Below the pieces are notes generated by a model. That model made no database searches, had not been told where the DNA came from, and saw only the letters and a program-made list of their open reading frames with translations. Shown here in pieces: positions 8,964-21,540 of a stretch of DNA of 64,000 bases (its first letter is position 1; each line of letters begins with the position of its first letter). The DNA lies in the NCBI RefSeq assembly GCF_020748185.1, contig NZ_JAHZMO010000010.1:57156-121155 (forward strand). The letters are read 5' to 3'. This DNA is from Terrisporobacter petrolearius (GTDB taxonomy: Bacteria > Bacillota > Clostridia > Peptostreptococcales > Peptostreptococcaceae). Position numbers and translations under genes: made by a program.

Positions 8964-9783
8964 GGAAAGCACCTCCTAATTCTGATAATGCTTGTTCAAG
9001 CTGTTCTTCACTTGGTGCACTTCCATGCCATGAAGCTTGGTTTTCCATGAAAGACACTCCTTTGCCTTTTACTGTTTTAGCTATTATCATTGTTGGTTTG
9101 TCTACTGTATCTTTTGCCATATCTAAGGCTGCAAATATTTGGTCGAAATCATGACCATCAATAGTTATTACATTCCATCCAAAAGTCCTAAACTTGTCTT
9201 CTATAGGATTAATACCCATTACTGATTCAACTTCTCCATCAATTTGAAGTCCATTGTAATCAAGAAATGCTATCATGTTATCAAGCTTATAATGAGCCGC
9301 ACTCATAGCCGCTTCCCATATTATTCCCTCTTGAACCTCTCCATCTCCTAATAATGCATATACATTCCATGGAGCGTTATCTAGTTTAGCCGCCATAGCC
9401 ATCCCACACGCAACAGAAAAACCTTGTCCTAATGAACCTGTTGACATTTCAACACCAGGTATCTTTTTCATATCAGGATGCCCTTGAAGCATGCTTCCTA
9501 ATTTTCTTAAATTATTTAACTCTTCTTTCTCAAAATATCCTCTTTCAGCTAATGTTGCATATAAAGCCGGAGCTGCATGACCTTTTGATAAAACAAATCT
9601 ATCTCTATCTTCCATTTTTGGATTTGTTGGATCAATATTCATTTGATCAAAATAAAGAGCTGTTAAAATTTCAACTGCTGATAATGAACCTCCTGGATGT
9701 CCTGATTTTGATTTACATATCATTGAGACAATGTCTTTTCTTATTACATTAGTAATTTCATTTAATCCTTTATGGTCTCTCAT
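8956..9783 (-). CDS. tkt: Transketolase, N-terminal (TPP-binding) subunit
   Basis: The 275-residue half carrying the thiamine diphosphate pyrophosphate-binding domain. [19 protein letters not shown] near the N-terminus and the TPP motif [14 protein letters not shown] ... [11 protein letters not shown] (GDG...N) are clear. GAGGTAAATTAC precedes the ATG. It overlaps the C-terminal subunit gene by 8 bases. Splitting of transketolase into two genes is common in clostridia and archaea. With no oxidative pentose pathway gene in view, the pair probably supplies pentose for nucleotides. Confidence 0.94.
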   Translation of the reverse strand: MRDHKGLNEITNVIRKDIVSMICKSKSGHPGGSLSAVEILTALYFDQMNIDPTNPKMEDRDRFVLSKGHAAPALYATLAERGYFEKEELNNLRKLGSMLQGHPDMKKIPGVEMSTGSLGQGFSVACGMAMAAKLDNAPWNVYALLGDGEVQEGIIWEAAMSAAHYKLDNMIAFLDYNGLQIDGEVESVMGINPIEDKFRTFGWNVITIDGHDFDQIFAALDMAKDTVDKPTMIIAKTVKGKGVSFMENQASWHGSAPSEEQLEQALSELGGAFHE

Positions 9784-9902
9784 GTAATTTACCTCCCTAA
9801 GTTATATACTGAGGCTACCTGTTATTAGCCATATTGTATTTAAATCTCATTATATTATAACATCTTTATGGTGTTTTTTTGTGTTTTTTGTATATAAAAC
9901 AA

Positions 9903-9938
9903 AAAAATTATTGATATGCTACTATATCAATAATTTTT
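9903..9938 (-). terminator. Terminator overlapping the mazF stop codon
   Basis: AATTATTGATAT and ATATCAATAATT pair around a 3-4-base loop; the minus strand continues with a run of T. The stem reaches into the mazF stop codon. Confidence 0.85.
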
Positions 9939-10302
9939 ATATGCTAAATAAATCTAAACTTATTTGCAGTCCATTATTTACTTTTAGCATCGTTTTATTA
10001 TCTAGATAACCTATTTTTTCTCTCAGCCGTTTTTTGTCTATGGTTCTAATTTGCTCTAAGAGAATTACAGAATCTTTATTAAGTCCATATTCACTGGAAC
10101 TTATTTCTATATGAGTAGGCAATTTTGCTTTATTAATCTGGGATGTTATAGCAGCAATTATAACCGTTGGGCTATACTTATTTCCTATATTATTTTGGAT
10201 TATTAAAACAGGTCTAACGCCTCCCTGCTCCGAGCCAATAACTGGACTTAAATCTGCATAAAATAAATCTCCTCGCTTAATATCTAAGCCAAGATTATTC
10301 AA
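9937..10302 (-). CDS. mazF: Type II toxin, MazF/EndoA mRNA interferase
   Basis: Sequence-specific endoribonuclease that cuts mRNA when freed from its antitoxin. At 121 residues it is of normal size. [42 protein letters not shown] and [14 protein letters not shown] are the conserved MazF/EndoA blocks, including the catalytic Arg of GGVRPVL and the Thr of ITSQ. The only suitable start is a TTG with AAGGAG about 12 bases upstream; it overlaps the antitoxin gene by 8 bases, so translation is coupled to the antitoxin. The very high similarity to Bacillus EndoA suggests UACAU specificity, which is an inference. Confidence 0.96.
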   Translation of the reverse strand: MNNLGLDIKRGDLFYADLSPVIGSEQGGVRPVLIIQNNIGNKYSPTVIIAAITSQINKAKLPTHIEISSSEYGLNKDSVILLEQIRTIDKKRLREKIGYLDNKTMLKVNNGLQISLDLFSI

Positions 10303-10576
10303 CTTTAGCTATATCTCCTTCAGAATCATCATCCAAAGATATATCATCTGTCATACCAAGCTCCGCTAATGATAAGTTGATTTTAGCCATTTCTTTATAA
10401 CCCTTTATCATACTTTCTTTTAAGTTGATTTTCTTTTTTTGGGTTATATAAAACTGAAAAGCAGCCTTTGCAAAATCTTCCCTATTACTATTTTCCATCT
10501 GAACTATTTGATCTACTTCAGATAAAATATAATCGGGTAAAGTAAACATAATTTTTTCTTTATTTTTATTGCTCAC
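10295..10576 (-). CDS. mazE: Antitoxin of the MazEF/EndoAI pair (ribbon-helix-helix)
   Basis: A 93-residue partner of MazF. Its N-terminus ([19 protein letters not shown]) is a ribbon-helix-helix DNA-binding segment as in EndoAI, and the acidic C-terminal tail ([19 protein letters not shown]) would wrap the toxin. A longer frame exists to 10717, but GGGAGG lies 7 bases before a GTG at 10576, which also matches the family's N-terminus, so the GTG is chosen. RHH antitoxins usually repress their own promoter; I did not identify the operator. Confidence 0.93.
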   Translation of the reverse strand: MSNKNKEKIMFTLPDYILSEVDQIVQMENSNREDFAKAAFQFYITQKKKINLKESMIKGYKEMAKINLSLAELGMTDDISLDDDSEGDIAKVE

Positions 10577-10898
10577 AAAATCGCCTCCCAGAGAACAATA
10601 TCTCTTATATTCTATCAGATTCCTAACTAATTGTAAAATTGCATTTGTTTCCATATAAGTACGTTCATTTATCGTGTATTTAGTAAACAAAGTTAAATTT
10701 ATTTTTATACACCTCACGTTAAATATTATAACCTACACAACTTTTTTTATGTCTTAAATCATAGTTTTTGGAGCAAAAATTTACTATACAACTTATTCAT
10801 TAATAATAGCTTCGTTATGACTTTTAATATCTTTTTTATTTTGGTAAAACAAATTATTATGTCATCTAGATTTCTCTTAAGTTGTTTATACTACTTTT

Positions 10899-11492
10899 TT
10901 ACTTTTCATACTTAAAATCTTCATATGTTACTATAAATATAGGTTTATCTTCATTATCTAGTATTTCCATTTTATTTGGATTTTTAGTCTTATTATCTAC
11001 ATATAAAATTTGTTTTTTAAAATATTCATTATCCCCTGGTATTTCTGTTTGTATTTTTAATTCACTCTCTGTAACTTCTAAAATTATTGACTCATTTTGC
11101 ATATAGTTTTTTATAAAATCTCCAATAAATAAATAGTGACTATCATTATTCATATTAGGAAGCTCTATTGTATCATTAATACTAGGGTTTTTAACTAGAA
11201 CTTTTTCTCCCTTATATTCAATAGTCTTTCCTTGTAAATTCTTCGGTGACTTGACTTCTAACTTATAATAATCCGGCTTTTTATATGTGTGTTTGAAAAC
11301 ATAGGTAGTATTATCCTTATTTCCTATAGCTTCTACTTTTGCATTACAAGTATATGATTCAATTTTTGAAATTTGATTTTGAAAATCCTCATATATTTCT
11401 TCTTTTGTATATTCTTTTCTTCCACACCCAACACTATATAGAGTAATTATTGAAACAATTATTATTAGTAATGAATAACACTTATTTTTCAC
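10899..11492 (-). CDS. gerS: GerS-like germination lipoprotein
   Basis: The 197-residue lipoprotein has an N-terminal hydrophobic helix and lipobox SVGC (Cys near residue 23), followed by a LolA-like beta-rich domain (NAKVEAIGNKDNTTYVF, YKLEVKSPKNLQGKTIEY). In Clostridioides difficile, gerS lies between mazEF and acpS/atp and encodes a lipoprotein of this size that works with the amidase CwlD to make spore cortex degradable; the same position here supports orthology (gene order from memory). The neighbouring alr2 gene of C. difficile is absent. It starts at GTG with AGGAGGT 6 bases before. Alternative: another LolA-fold lipoprotein. Confidence 0.68.
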   Translation of the reverse strand: MKNKCYSLLIIIVSIITLYSVGCGRKEYTKEEIYEDFQNQISKIESYTCNAKVEAIGNKDNTTYVFKHTYKKPDYYKLEVKSPKNLQGKTIEYKGEKVLVKNPSINDTIELPNMNNDSHYLFIGDFIKNYMQNESIILEVTESELKIQTEIPGDNEYFKKQILYVDNKTKNPNKMEILDNEDKPIFIVTYEDFKYEK

Positions 11493-11546
11493 GAAGTACC
11501 TCCTAATATATTTTTATTCATTGGTATATTTAAATATATCTTATTT

Positions 11547-11923
11547 TTACGTTGTAATTGTTATAGCATTTGCAACAACATAGTTCTCACTATGGGATAT
11601 GCTTACCTTTATTTCTAAAACACTATATTGTATGCAAATTTGTTTTAAATTATTATAAGTATTTACTATAGCCTTCCCTAAATTATTTCTCAGTATTTCT
11701 ATATCTTTAAAATTATAACCCCTCATGCCCAATCCTAAAGATTTACTAATAGCTTCTTTTGCTACAAAGTTTCCTCCTATGGTTTGAGAATTATTTCCCT
11801 TCTCCTCAAACATTTCTAATTCTGTTTCTGTGAATATTTTTTTAGAAAATCACCTCTTTTATTTAATGCATTTTTAATTGTCTTTACTTCTATAATATCT
11901 GTCCCTATATCTAAAATATTCAT
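11547..11923 (-). pseudogene. acpS: Holo-[acyl-carrier-protein] synthase, interrupted by a frameshift
   Basis: AcpS transfers phosphopantetheine to acyl carrier protein. The first frame (ATG at 11923, GGGAG before it) reads MNILDIGTDIIEVKTIKNAL and stops at TAG 11816 after 35 residues. The second frame resumes as IFTETELEMFEEKG and continues through GNFVAKEAISKSLGLGMRG, GKAIV and VSISHSENYVVANA to 11547. The frames join at a run of seven A (minus strand; 11837-11843). One extra A, or a -1 slip on A AAA AAA, restores a normal 125-residue AcpS with IGTDIIEV and the FAAKEA/SISH motifs. It may be a sequencing error, a recoded gene or a true lesion; the rest is intact. Confidence 0.85.
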
Positions 11924-12037
11924 TATTTTCTCCCATAAATCATCTCTAATATAATTATCTTACCTTATTATAAGCAATTCTATTACTGTTAATAATATTT
12001 TTATTTCTATGCACTAAATATTAGTTTTAGACAAAGT

Positions 12038-12067
12038 AAAAAGACTAGGATAATTCCTAGTCTTTTT
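12038..12067 (-). terminator. Terminator of the ATP synthase operon
   Basis: AAAAAGACTAGGA (12038-12050), loop TAAT, TCCTAGTCTTTTT (12055-12067): a perfect 13-bp stem with a T-run, 24 bases after the atpC stop. Confidence 0.93.
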
Positions 12068-12091
12068 AAGTAATATTATAAGTCAACAGAC

Positions 12092-12355
12092 TTAATCGTT
12101 CCATTTAGCAGTTTCAGTTAGTATAGTAGTTTTTTCTTTACTAACAGTCATGAAACCACCAGATATTTGGCCAGATTTAAACTTGCCATCTTTTTTTATT
12201 CTTAATTCTCCATCAACTAAACCAACAACGAAAGGTATATGATCTTTTAATATGGCCCTATCACCTTGTGTTGTTCTAGTTATAACCATTTCCACCTCAC
12301 CTTGGTAAAAAACTTCACTTGGAGTAACTATTTCTAATGCAAATATATTTGCCAT
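12092..12355 (-). CDS. atpC: ATP synthase epsilon subunit, short form lacking the C-terminal domain
   Basis: Central-stalk subunit of F1. The 87 residues cover only the N-terminal beta-sandwich (FALEIVTPSEVFYQGEVEMV, TTQGDRAILKDHIPFVVGL, SGGFMTVSKEKTTILTETA) and stop at KWND, where ordinary epsilon subunits of about 130 residues continue into a two-helix hairpin that can inhibit ATP hydrolysis. The operon terminator begins 24 bases after the stop, so there is no room for a lost C-terminus and no nearby frameshift. It lies 3 bases after atpD. Inference: this enzyme is not regulated by epsilon extension. Confidence 0.92.
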   Translation of the reverse strand: MANIFALEIVTPSEVFYQGEVEMVITRTTQGDRAILKDHIPFVVGLVDGELRIKKDGKFKSGQISGGFMTVSKEKTTILTETAKWND

Positions 12356-12358
12356 GAC

Positions 12359-13756
<1,398 letters not shown>

Positions 13757-13765
13757 CTAACCTCC

Positions 13766-14635
13766 TTATTTTAGAGCCTCTACTCCGCCTACTATCTCTG
13801 TTATTTCTTGAGTTACAGCTGATTGTCTTGCTCTGTTGTAACTCAATTCTAAATTAGATAGCATATCGTCTGCATTATCCGTTGCTGAACTCATTGCAGT
13901 TCTTCTCGCAGCTTGTTCTGATGCGAAAGATTCTATAACTCCATCATAAACTATACCAGAAACATATTTAGGTATTATATGACCTAAAACAACCTCTGCC
14001 GATGGTAAATATTGAACTCTAGCTCCTTTTGCAGCTTGCTCTTTTGTTTCCTTATTTTCTTCTTTTTCAAATGCCAAAGGTAGCACTTTTAATAATTTTG
14101 GGTTTTGAGTTAAAGGAGATACAAATTCTGTATATACCATATATACTTCATCAATTTCACCTTTTTTATATAAATCCATAGCTTCCTCTGCAAAAGCTAA
14201 TGTTTCATCATAGTCACATTTTTCAACACTTTCTGCTGACTTTAATATGTCATAACCTCTCTTTTGGAAAAATTCCGTAGCCTTTTTCCCTACAGTCATA
14301 ACTTTTTCTTTTTTTCCATCCATATGACTAAGCGTTAATTTCATTATATTTGAGTTATATCCTCCTGCAAGTCCTCTATCTCCTGCAACAATAATATAAC
14401 ATCTATTTTTTACTTCTCTTTGTTTTAAGAATACATTTCTAACACCACGAGTACTTGTAGCTATATCCTTCACTGTATCGTACATTGTTCCAAAGTACGG
14501 TCTAGCTGCTAAAGCTCTATCTTTTGCTTTTCTCATTTTTGAAGAAGCAACAAGTTCCATAGCTTTAGTAACCTGCTTTGTACTATTAACACTGTTAATA
14601 CGCGTTTTAATCTCTTTAATTCCAGCTCCTGCCAA
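13766..14635 (-). CDS. atpG: ATP synthase gamma subunit
   Basis: Rotating central stalk of F1. The 289 residues have the two long terminal helices: an N-terminal IKEIKTRINSVNSTKQVTKA and a C-terminal RTAMSSATDNADDMLSNLEL ... NRARQSAVTQEITEIV, both diagnostic. The start is TTG (14635) with AGGAGGT 8 bases upstream; no ATG or GTG nearby is better placed. It sits between atpA and atpD in the standard order. Confidence 0.97.
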   Translation of the reverse strand: MAGAGIKEIKTRINSVNSTKQVTKAMELVASSKMRKAKDRALAARPYFGTMYDTVKDIATSTRGVRNVFLKQREVKNRCYIIVAGDRGLAGGYNSNIMKLTLSHMDGKKEKVMTVGKKATEFFQKRGYDILKSAESVEKCDYDETLAFAEEAMDLYKKGEIDEVYMVYTEFVSPLTQNPKLLKVLPLAFEKEENKETKEQAAKGARVQYLPSAEVVLGHIIPKYVSGIVYDGVIESFASEQAARRTAMSSATDNADDMLSNLELSYNRARQSAVTQEITEIVGGVEALK

Positions 14636-14662
14636 TTAATTTACCTCCTTTTGTAAAAAGGA

Positions 14663-16180
<1,518 letters not shown>

Positions 16181-16723
16181 CTAAGAAATTACTTGAGAAA
16201 GTTGGTCTTTTATATTATCTAAACGAGTTTTTACAGATCCGTCAATTTGAGTATTTCCTAATCTTACTAAAACCCCACCTAATATACTTTGGTCAACTTT
16301 ATTCTCTAAAGTAACATTTTTATTATATTTTTTTGAAAGCTTTTCTTCAAGTTCTTTAACTTTTTTATCAGTTAAAGGAATGGCACTTATTACAGTACCT
16401 TCAATTATATTATTTTTATCATTTAGTAATTGCTTAAATGTTAATTCTATTGATTTTAAAGAAGATATTCTTCCCTTCTCAACTAGTATCTTTAAGAAAT
16501 TTTTTAAGTTATTATTTATTTTATTATTAAATAATGATTCAATTAATTTAACCTTTTCGATTTTAGCCACTAAAGGCGATCTTAAAACATTATCTAAATC
16601 CTTATTGTTTTTTACTGTCTCTACTACATTGTGTAATTCATTATAAATTTCTTTAGTGATATTTTCATCTTCACTTAGTTGGAATAGGGCTTCTGCATAT
16701 CTGTTAGCTATTATATCTATCAT
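16181..16723 (-). CDS. atpH: ATP synthase delta subunit
   Basis: Joins the peripheral stalk to the top of F1. The 180 residues start IANRYAEALFQLSEDE, typical of delta, with LIEKGRISSL-like sequence as LVEKGRISSLKSIELTF and a C-terminal DQSILGGVLVRLGNTQIDGS, the most conserved part of the family. The ATG overlaps the atpF stop (ATGA), so the two are translationally coupled. Confidence 0.96.
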   Translation of the reverse strand: MIDIIANRYAEALFQLSEDENITKEIYNELHNVVETVKNNKDLDNVLRSPLVAKIEKVKLIESLFNNKINNNLKNFLKILVEKGRISSLKSIELTFKQLLNDKNNIIEGTVISAIPLTDKKVKELEEKLSKKYNKNVTLENKVDQSILGGVLVRLGNTQIDGSVKTRLDNIKDQLSQVIS

Positions 16724-17220
16724 TTAGCTTCGCCCACCTCTTCGATAAATTTGTTTATCATTTCCTCATGTTTATCTTGGTCAATATCTTTTTCAATTAC
16801 CTTAGAAGCAGCAAGTATAGCTATGTTAGAAATATCATTTTTAAGTTCATTCATAACTTTTTCTTTTTCTTGTACTATATCTTTATTAGCTCTTTCTTTT
16901 AAGCTAGTTGCTTCTTCTTTTGCAGTAGATATTATTTCATCAGACTTTTGCTCAGCTCTAAAAGTTGCTTGCTTAATGATTTCTTGACCTTCATCTTTAG
17001 CAACTGCAAGTTTTTGTTCATATTCAGCTTTAAAAGCTAAACCTTCACTTTTCGCTTGCTCACCTGTAGCTATATCTGTTTTTATTGCCTTTTCTCTAGC
17101 ATCTATTATATTCAAAACTGGTTTGAATAAAATTTTTCTTAGTATCCAAAATAAAACAATTGTATTTATTATCTGAATAGCTAATTCCCAAGTTATGGTT
17201 ACTACTGGTTTAACACCCAT
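16720..17220 (-). CDS. atpF: ATP synthase subunit b
   Basis: Peripheral stalk subunit. The 166 residues comprise one N-terminal membrane helix (about 10-28, ELAIQIINTIVLFWILRKIL) and then a long charged coiled coil (ATGEQAKSEGLAFKAEYEQK onward). FKPVLNIIDAREKAI after the helix is characteristic. GGAGGATT precedes the ATG. It overlaps atpH by 4 bases. Confidence 0.96.
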   Translation of the reverse strand: MGVKPVVTITWELAIQIINTIVLFWILRKILFKPVLNIIDAREKAIKTDIATGEQAKSEGLAFKAEYEQKLAVAKDEGQEIIKQATFRAEQKSDEIISTAKEEATSLKERANKDIVQEKEKVMNELKNDISNIAILAASKVIEKDIDQDKHEEMINKFIEEVGEAK

Positions 17221-17317
17221 CTACTAATCCTCCTTTCCATCATCCATAATTTATAGTTAGGAGAGTAATTTATAATTTCTCCTAACTATAAAATCTTATT
17301 ACAAATCATCTTCAATT

Positions 17318-17599
<282 letters not shown>

Positions 17600-17655
17600 T
17601 TAACTTTTATTTTTTATTATTATTCTAATATGCCAATATTTAATTTGCATATATT

Positions 17656-18360
17656 TTACTCTGTTGAGTTTGAAACAAATACCATTGTAAGCATTATGAA
17701 TATAAATGCTTGTAAACATCCTGCAAATAAATCAAAGTAGAAATGTAATGGTACTGGTATTAATAATTGTAAGAATGGAATTGAAACATTTGGTATCAAT
17801 GATGATATAAATGCTAGTAATTGATAAAGTAATCCCATAATTACTGTTCCTCCTAAAATATTACCAAATGGACGGAATGTAAGCGATATTGGTCTAGCAA
17901 ATTCACCTACTATGTTAAGTGGTAATAATAACGGAACTGGTTCTAATAAACCTTTAAAGTATCCTGGTCCTTTAGCTTTAACCCCTTCGTAATAAATTAA
18001 GAAGCAAGTAATTAAAGCCCAGGCTAAAGTTGTGTCTACATCAGTAGTTGGCGACTTAAAACCTAATAAACCAATCAAGTTGGAACATACGAAGAAAAGA
18101 AATAAAGATCCAATATAAGGGAATATATTAGGCATTCTTTTTTCTATATCATCACCCATGTTACTATGAATAAGGCCTCTAAGTGATCCAACGGCATACT
18201 CTAACATAATTTGTCTTTTTGTGGTTGGTACTGGTTGCAGATTTCTTGTTAATAAAAATGCTATTATTATTAACGCTACCATTATAATCCAACTAGTTAC
18301 AACAGTTTCACTAATTTTAAAACCATTTGCAAATTCAATGACCCATTGTGTATACTTCAC
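17656..18360 (-). CDS. atpB: ATP synthase subunit a
   Basis: Membrane stator with the ion channels. The 234 residues have about five to six membrane helices. The essential arginine is Arg163 in ARPISLTFRPFGNILGG (usual form SLxxRLFGN; Pro replaces Leu here), and CSNLIGLLGFKSPTTD upstream is also conserved. It lies 5 bases after atpI and 77 bases before atpE. Confidence 0.96.
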   Translation of the reverse strand: MKYTQWVIEFANGFKISETVVTSWIIMVALIIIAFLLTRNLQPVPTTKRQIMLEYAVGSLRGLIHSNMGDDIEKRMPNIFPYIGSLFLFFVCSNLIGLLGFKSPTTDVDTTLAWALITCFLIYYEGVKAKGPGYFKGLLEPVPLLLPLNIVGEFARPISLTFRPFGNILGGTVIMGLLYQLLAFISSLIPNVSIPFLQLLIPVPLHFYFDLFAGCLQAFIFIMLTMVFVSNSTE

Positions 18361-18364
18361 TTAT

Positions 18365-18754
18365 TTATACCTCCTTTCTCGATATTCTTGATATTATAAG
18401 TTTTTTTATAAATATAACAATCTGAGTACTTATTAATCCTAAGACTGTACCTATAACATGTATATTTGGATTTTTTACTGAAACAAATAAAACTACTGCT
18501 ACAATAAACATCCTTATCAAATATCTAATTCCGGAATAAGCTTGGGCTTTTCCTGGTGGCATGTCTGCTGCCTTTTCAAGGGTAATTGCTAATAACCTAA
18601 AATTAAGTATAGCAATTATACTACCAAAAGCAACTCCCAATATTACGTGGATTGGTTGTTTAGAAATAACTAAAGATATTATTCCTATTATAATGGCATA
18701 TATACATATACCCTTTGTTATTTCTTTAACTTCTTTTTGTACCTTTATATCCAT
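18365..18754 (-). CDS. atpI: ATP synthase subunit I (ATP-synt_I family)
   Basis: A 129-residue membrane protein with about four helices (GICIYAIIIGIISLVIS; IHVILGVAFGSIIAILNF; YLIRMFIVAVVLFVSV; VIGTVLGLISTQIVIFI). Its position directly before atpB and its pattern fit the ATP-synt_I family, which helps assemble the c-ring or provides Mg2+. Start ATG, 6 bases after atpZ. Confidence 0.88.
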   Translation of the reverse strand: MDIKVQKEVKEITKGICIYAIIIGIISLVISKQPIHVILGVAFGSIIAILNFRLLAITLEKAADMPPGKAQAYSGIRYLIRMFIVAVVLFVSVKNPNIHVIGTVLGLISTQIVIFIKKLIISRISRKEV

Positions 18755-18760
18755 ATTCTA

Positions 18761-18991
18761 TCACTTCCTTTTTGTGTATCCAATTACAGTTTTATATACA
18801 GACATAAAAGCTCCTCCTACCCCCAATACTAAAAATATTAGCATGAAAATAGGTTCTGTATTTAATTTATCATCGATAAATTTGCCTATAAAAAAACATC
18901 CAAATATGGAAACAACCATCATAATGCCTAGCTGACTTATTAAAGAAAGCATTTGTGCTATTTGTGCACCTGTACTTTTTTTATTACTCAT
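18761..18991 (-). CDS. atpZ: AtpZ-type F0F1 accessory membrane protein
   Basis: A 76-residue protein with two membrane helices (QLGIMMVVSIFGCFFIG and IFMLIFLVLGVGGAFMSVY), matching the AtpZ/ATPase_gene1 family whose members start F-ATPase operons and form a complex with AtpI. It is the first gene of the operon. AGGAGC lies about 11 bases before the ATG. No other gene lies between it and upp. Confidence 0.85.
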   Translation of the reverse strand: MSNKKSTGAQIAQMLSLISQLGIMMVVSIFGCFFIGKFIDDKLNTEPIFMLIFLVLGVGGAFMSVYKTVIGYTKRK

Positions 18992-19040
18992 ATAAAACTA
19001 TGCTCCTCTATACTAAGAATATAGTTATTTTATCTATAAT

Positions 19041-19070
19041 AAGGAATCTATTTAATCAATAGATTCCTTA
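19041..19070 (-). terminator. Hairpin between upp and the ATP synthase operon
   Basis: AAGGAATCTATT and AATAGATTCCTT form a perfect 12-bp stem around TAATC, just after the upp stop. The minus strand continues with TATTATAG, a weak T-tract, so termination may be partial. Confidence 0.65.
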
Positions 19071-19077
19071 AGATATA

Positions 19078-20174
<1,097 letters not shown>

Positions 20175-20473
20175 AATTAGAACTCCTTTTTAGTATGTAA
20201 AGTAATTATCTTTTAAAACTTGTGATAATTATTTCAATCAAATAGCATTTTTTATGTTTGATTTTTTTTTAACTAGTTTATTTAATTATACATAATTTTT
20301 TATTAATACTCCATAGAAAAGCGCAACTTTTTTTAATATTTTATTAGTTTTTATTTAAATTTCATTCAGAATATTTCAAATTAACCATATTTTGTATTTT
20401 TTTCGTTTTAAAATATCATTGTTAATTTTATAATAATTGTTTTTTAACTTTTCTACTTCATATTTTTATTATT
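20175..20473. other. AT-rich intergenic region, nothing recognised
   Basis: About 300 bases upstream of rpiB and downstream of tsaC. It is dominated by A/T runs; I see no coding frame, strong hairpin or repeat. It probably contains the rpiB promoter. Confidence 0.5.
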
Positions 20474-21511
20474 TTATACTTTTATTATTTTATACCCAGC
20501 AGATTTAAGTAGCCTATTCATTATAGCTCTACCAACTCCAAAATGAGAAAATTCCTCTGTATATACAATATCATATTCGTTCTCATCTGCAGTTATAAGA
20601 GCATCAAATAAATTTGATGCAACTTCCTCTAAATTTCGACCTAATACTATTGTATCACATTTATATTTATTATTATTTTCTTCCAAGCACATTACTGCAC
20701 ATTTTAATCCCCTTTTAGCCCCATCATAAGATAATTCATTTACTTTTTTCACAACATTATCTATATTACCTGATACAATATATACATCTGCGTTTGGCGA
20801 GTAATGCTTATATTTCATTCCAGGTGCTTTTGCTTTAATATTATCTTCTTTTTTTTCTAAAGCCGGATCAATATTTACCTGACCAATAGCTTTTTCTAGA
20901 TCTTCTTTTGTAATACTACCTGGTCTTAATATAGTAGGAATATCATTTGTTAGGTCTAGTACTGTTGATTCTAGACCGAAAGTACAATCTCCCCCCAAAA
21001 TAATTCCATCTACTCTATTGTTCATTTCTTCATGCACATGTTTCCCTCTTGTCGGTGATGGCCTTCCTGAAATATTAGCAGATGGAGCTGCAATTGGTAA
21101 TTTAACTTCCTCTAAAAGAGCCTTTGCAATAGGGTTAGAAGGCATTCTAATTGCAACCGTGTCTAGACCACCACTAGTTCTCATTGGTACTATATCTTTT
21201 TTCTTCAATATAATAGTTATCGGACCTGGCCAAAATTTATTCATTATAATCTGTGCATTTTCATTAATATCTTTTGCTAGGTCATTCACTTGTTTTTTAT
21301 CATATATATGTACTATTAATGGATTATCACTAGGTCGCCCTTTTGCCTCATAAATTTTACTTACAGCGTTTTCATCAAGAGCATTTGCTCCTAATCCATA
21401 AACTGTTTCTGTTGGAAATATTACTGTTTTTCCTTCTTTTAATATTTCCGCTTGTTTTTTTATTTCCTCTTTATTTATATGTTTCTCGTCAATTTCACTT
21501 ATAAATGTCAT
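20474..21511 (-). CDS. tsaC: L-threonylcarbamoyladenylate synthase (Sua5/YwlC type)
   Basis: Makes threonylcarbamoyl-AMP for the t6A37 modification of ANN-decoding tRNAs. The 345 residues comprise the YrdC domain (TVIFPTETVYGLGANALDE, YEAKGRPSDNPLIVHIYD, GPITIILKKKD, RMPSNPIAKALL, APSANISGRPSPTR) and the extra C-terminal Sua5 domain (about 225-345). The frame extends to 21550, but GGGAGTG lies 10 bases before the ATG at 21511, the N-terminus then matches the family, and the longer version would overlap the upstream ZIP gene. Usually partnered by tsaB/D/E, which are not in view. Confidence 0.94.
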   Translation of the reverse strand: MTFISEIDEKHINKEEIKKQAEILKEGKTVIFPTETVYGLGANALDENAVSKIYEAKGRPSDNPLIVHIYDKKQVNDLAKDINENAQIIMNKFWPGPITIILKKKDIVPMRTSGGLDTVAIRMPSNPIAKALLEEVKLPIAAPSANISGRPSPTRGKHVHEEMNNRVDGIILGGDCTFGLESTVLDLTNDIPTILRPGSITKEDLEKAIGQVNIDPALEKKEDNIKAKAPGMKYKHYSPNADVYIVSGNIDNVVKKVNELSYDGAKRGLKCAVMCLEENNNKYKCDTIVLGRNLEEVASNLFDALITADENEYDIVYTEEFSHFGVGRAIMNRLLKSAGYKIIKV

Positions 21512-21540
21512 TTTGTTTATCACTCCCTTCTTTAGTAAAT

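Noticed and set aside
10577..10717. N-terminal extension of the MazE frame
   Set aside because: A strong ribosome-binding site precedes the internal GTG at 10576, which gives the family's normal N-terminus.
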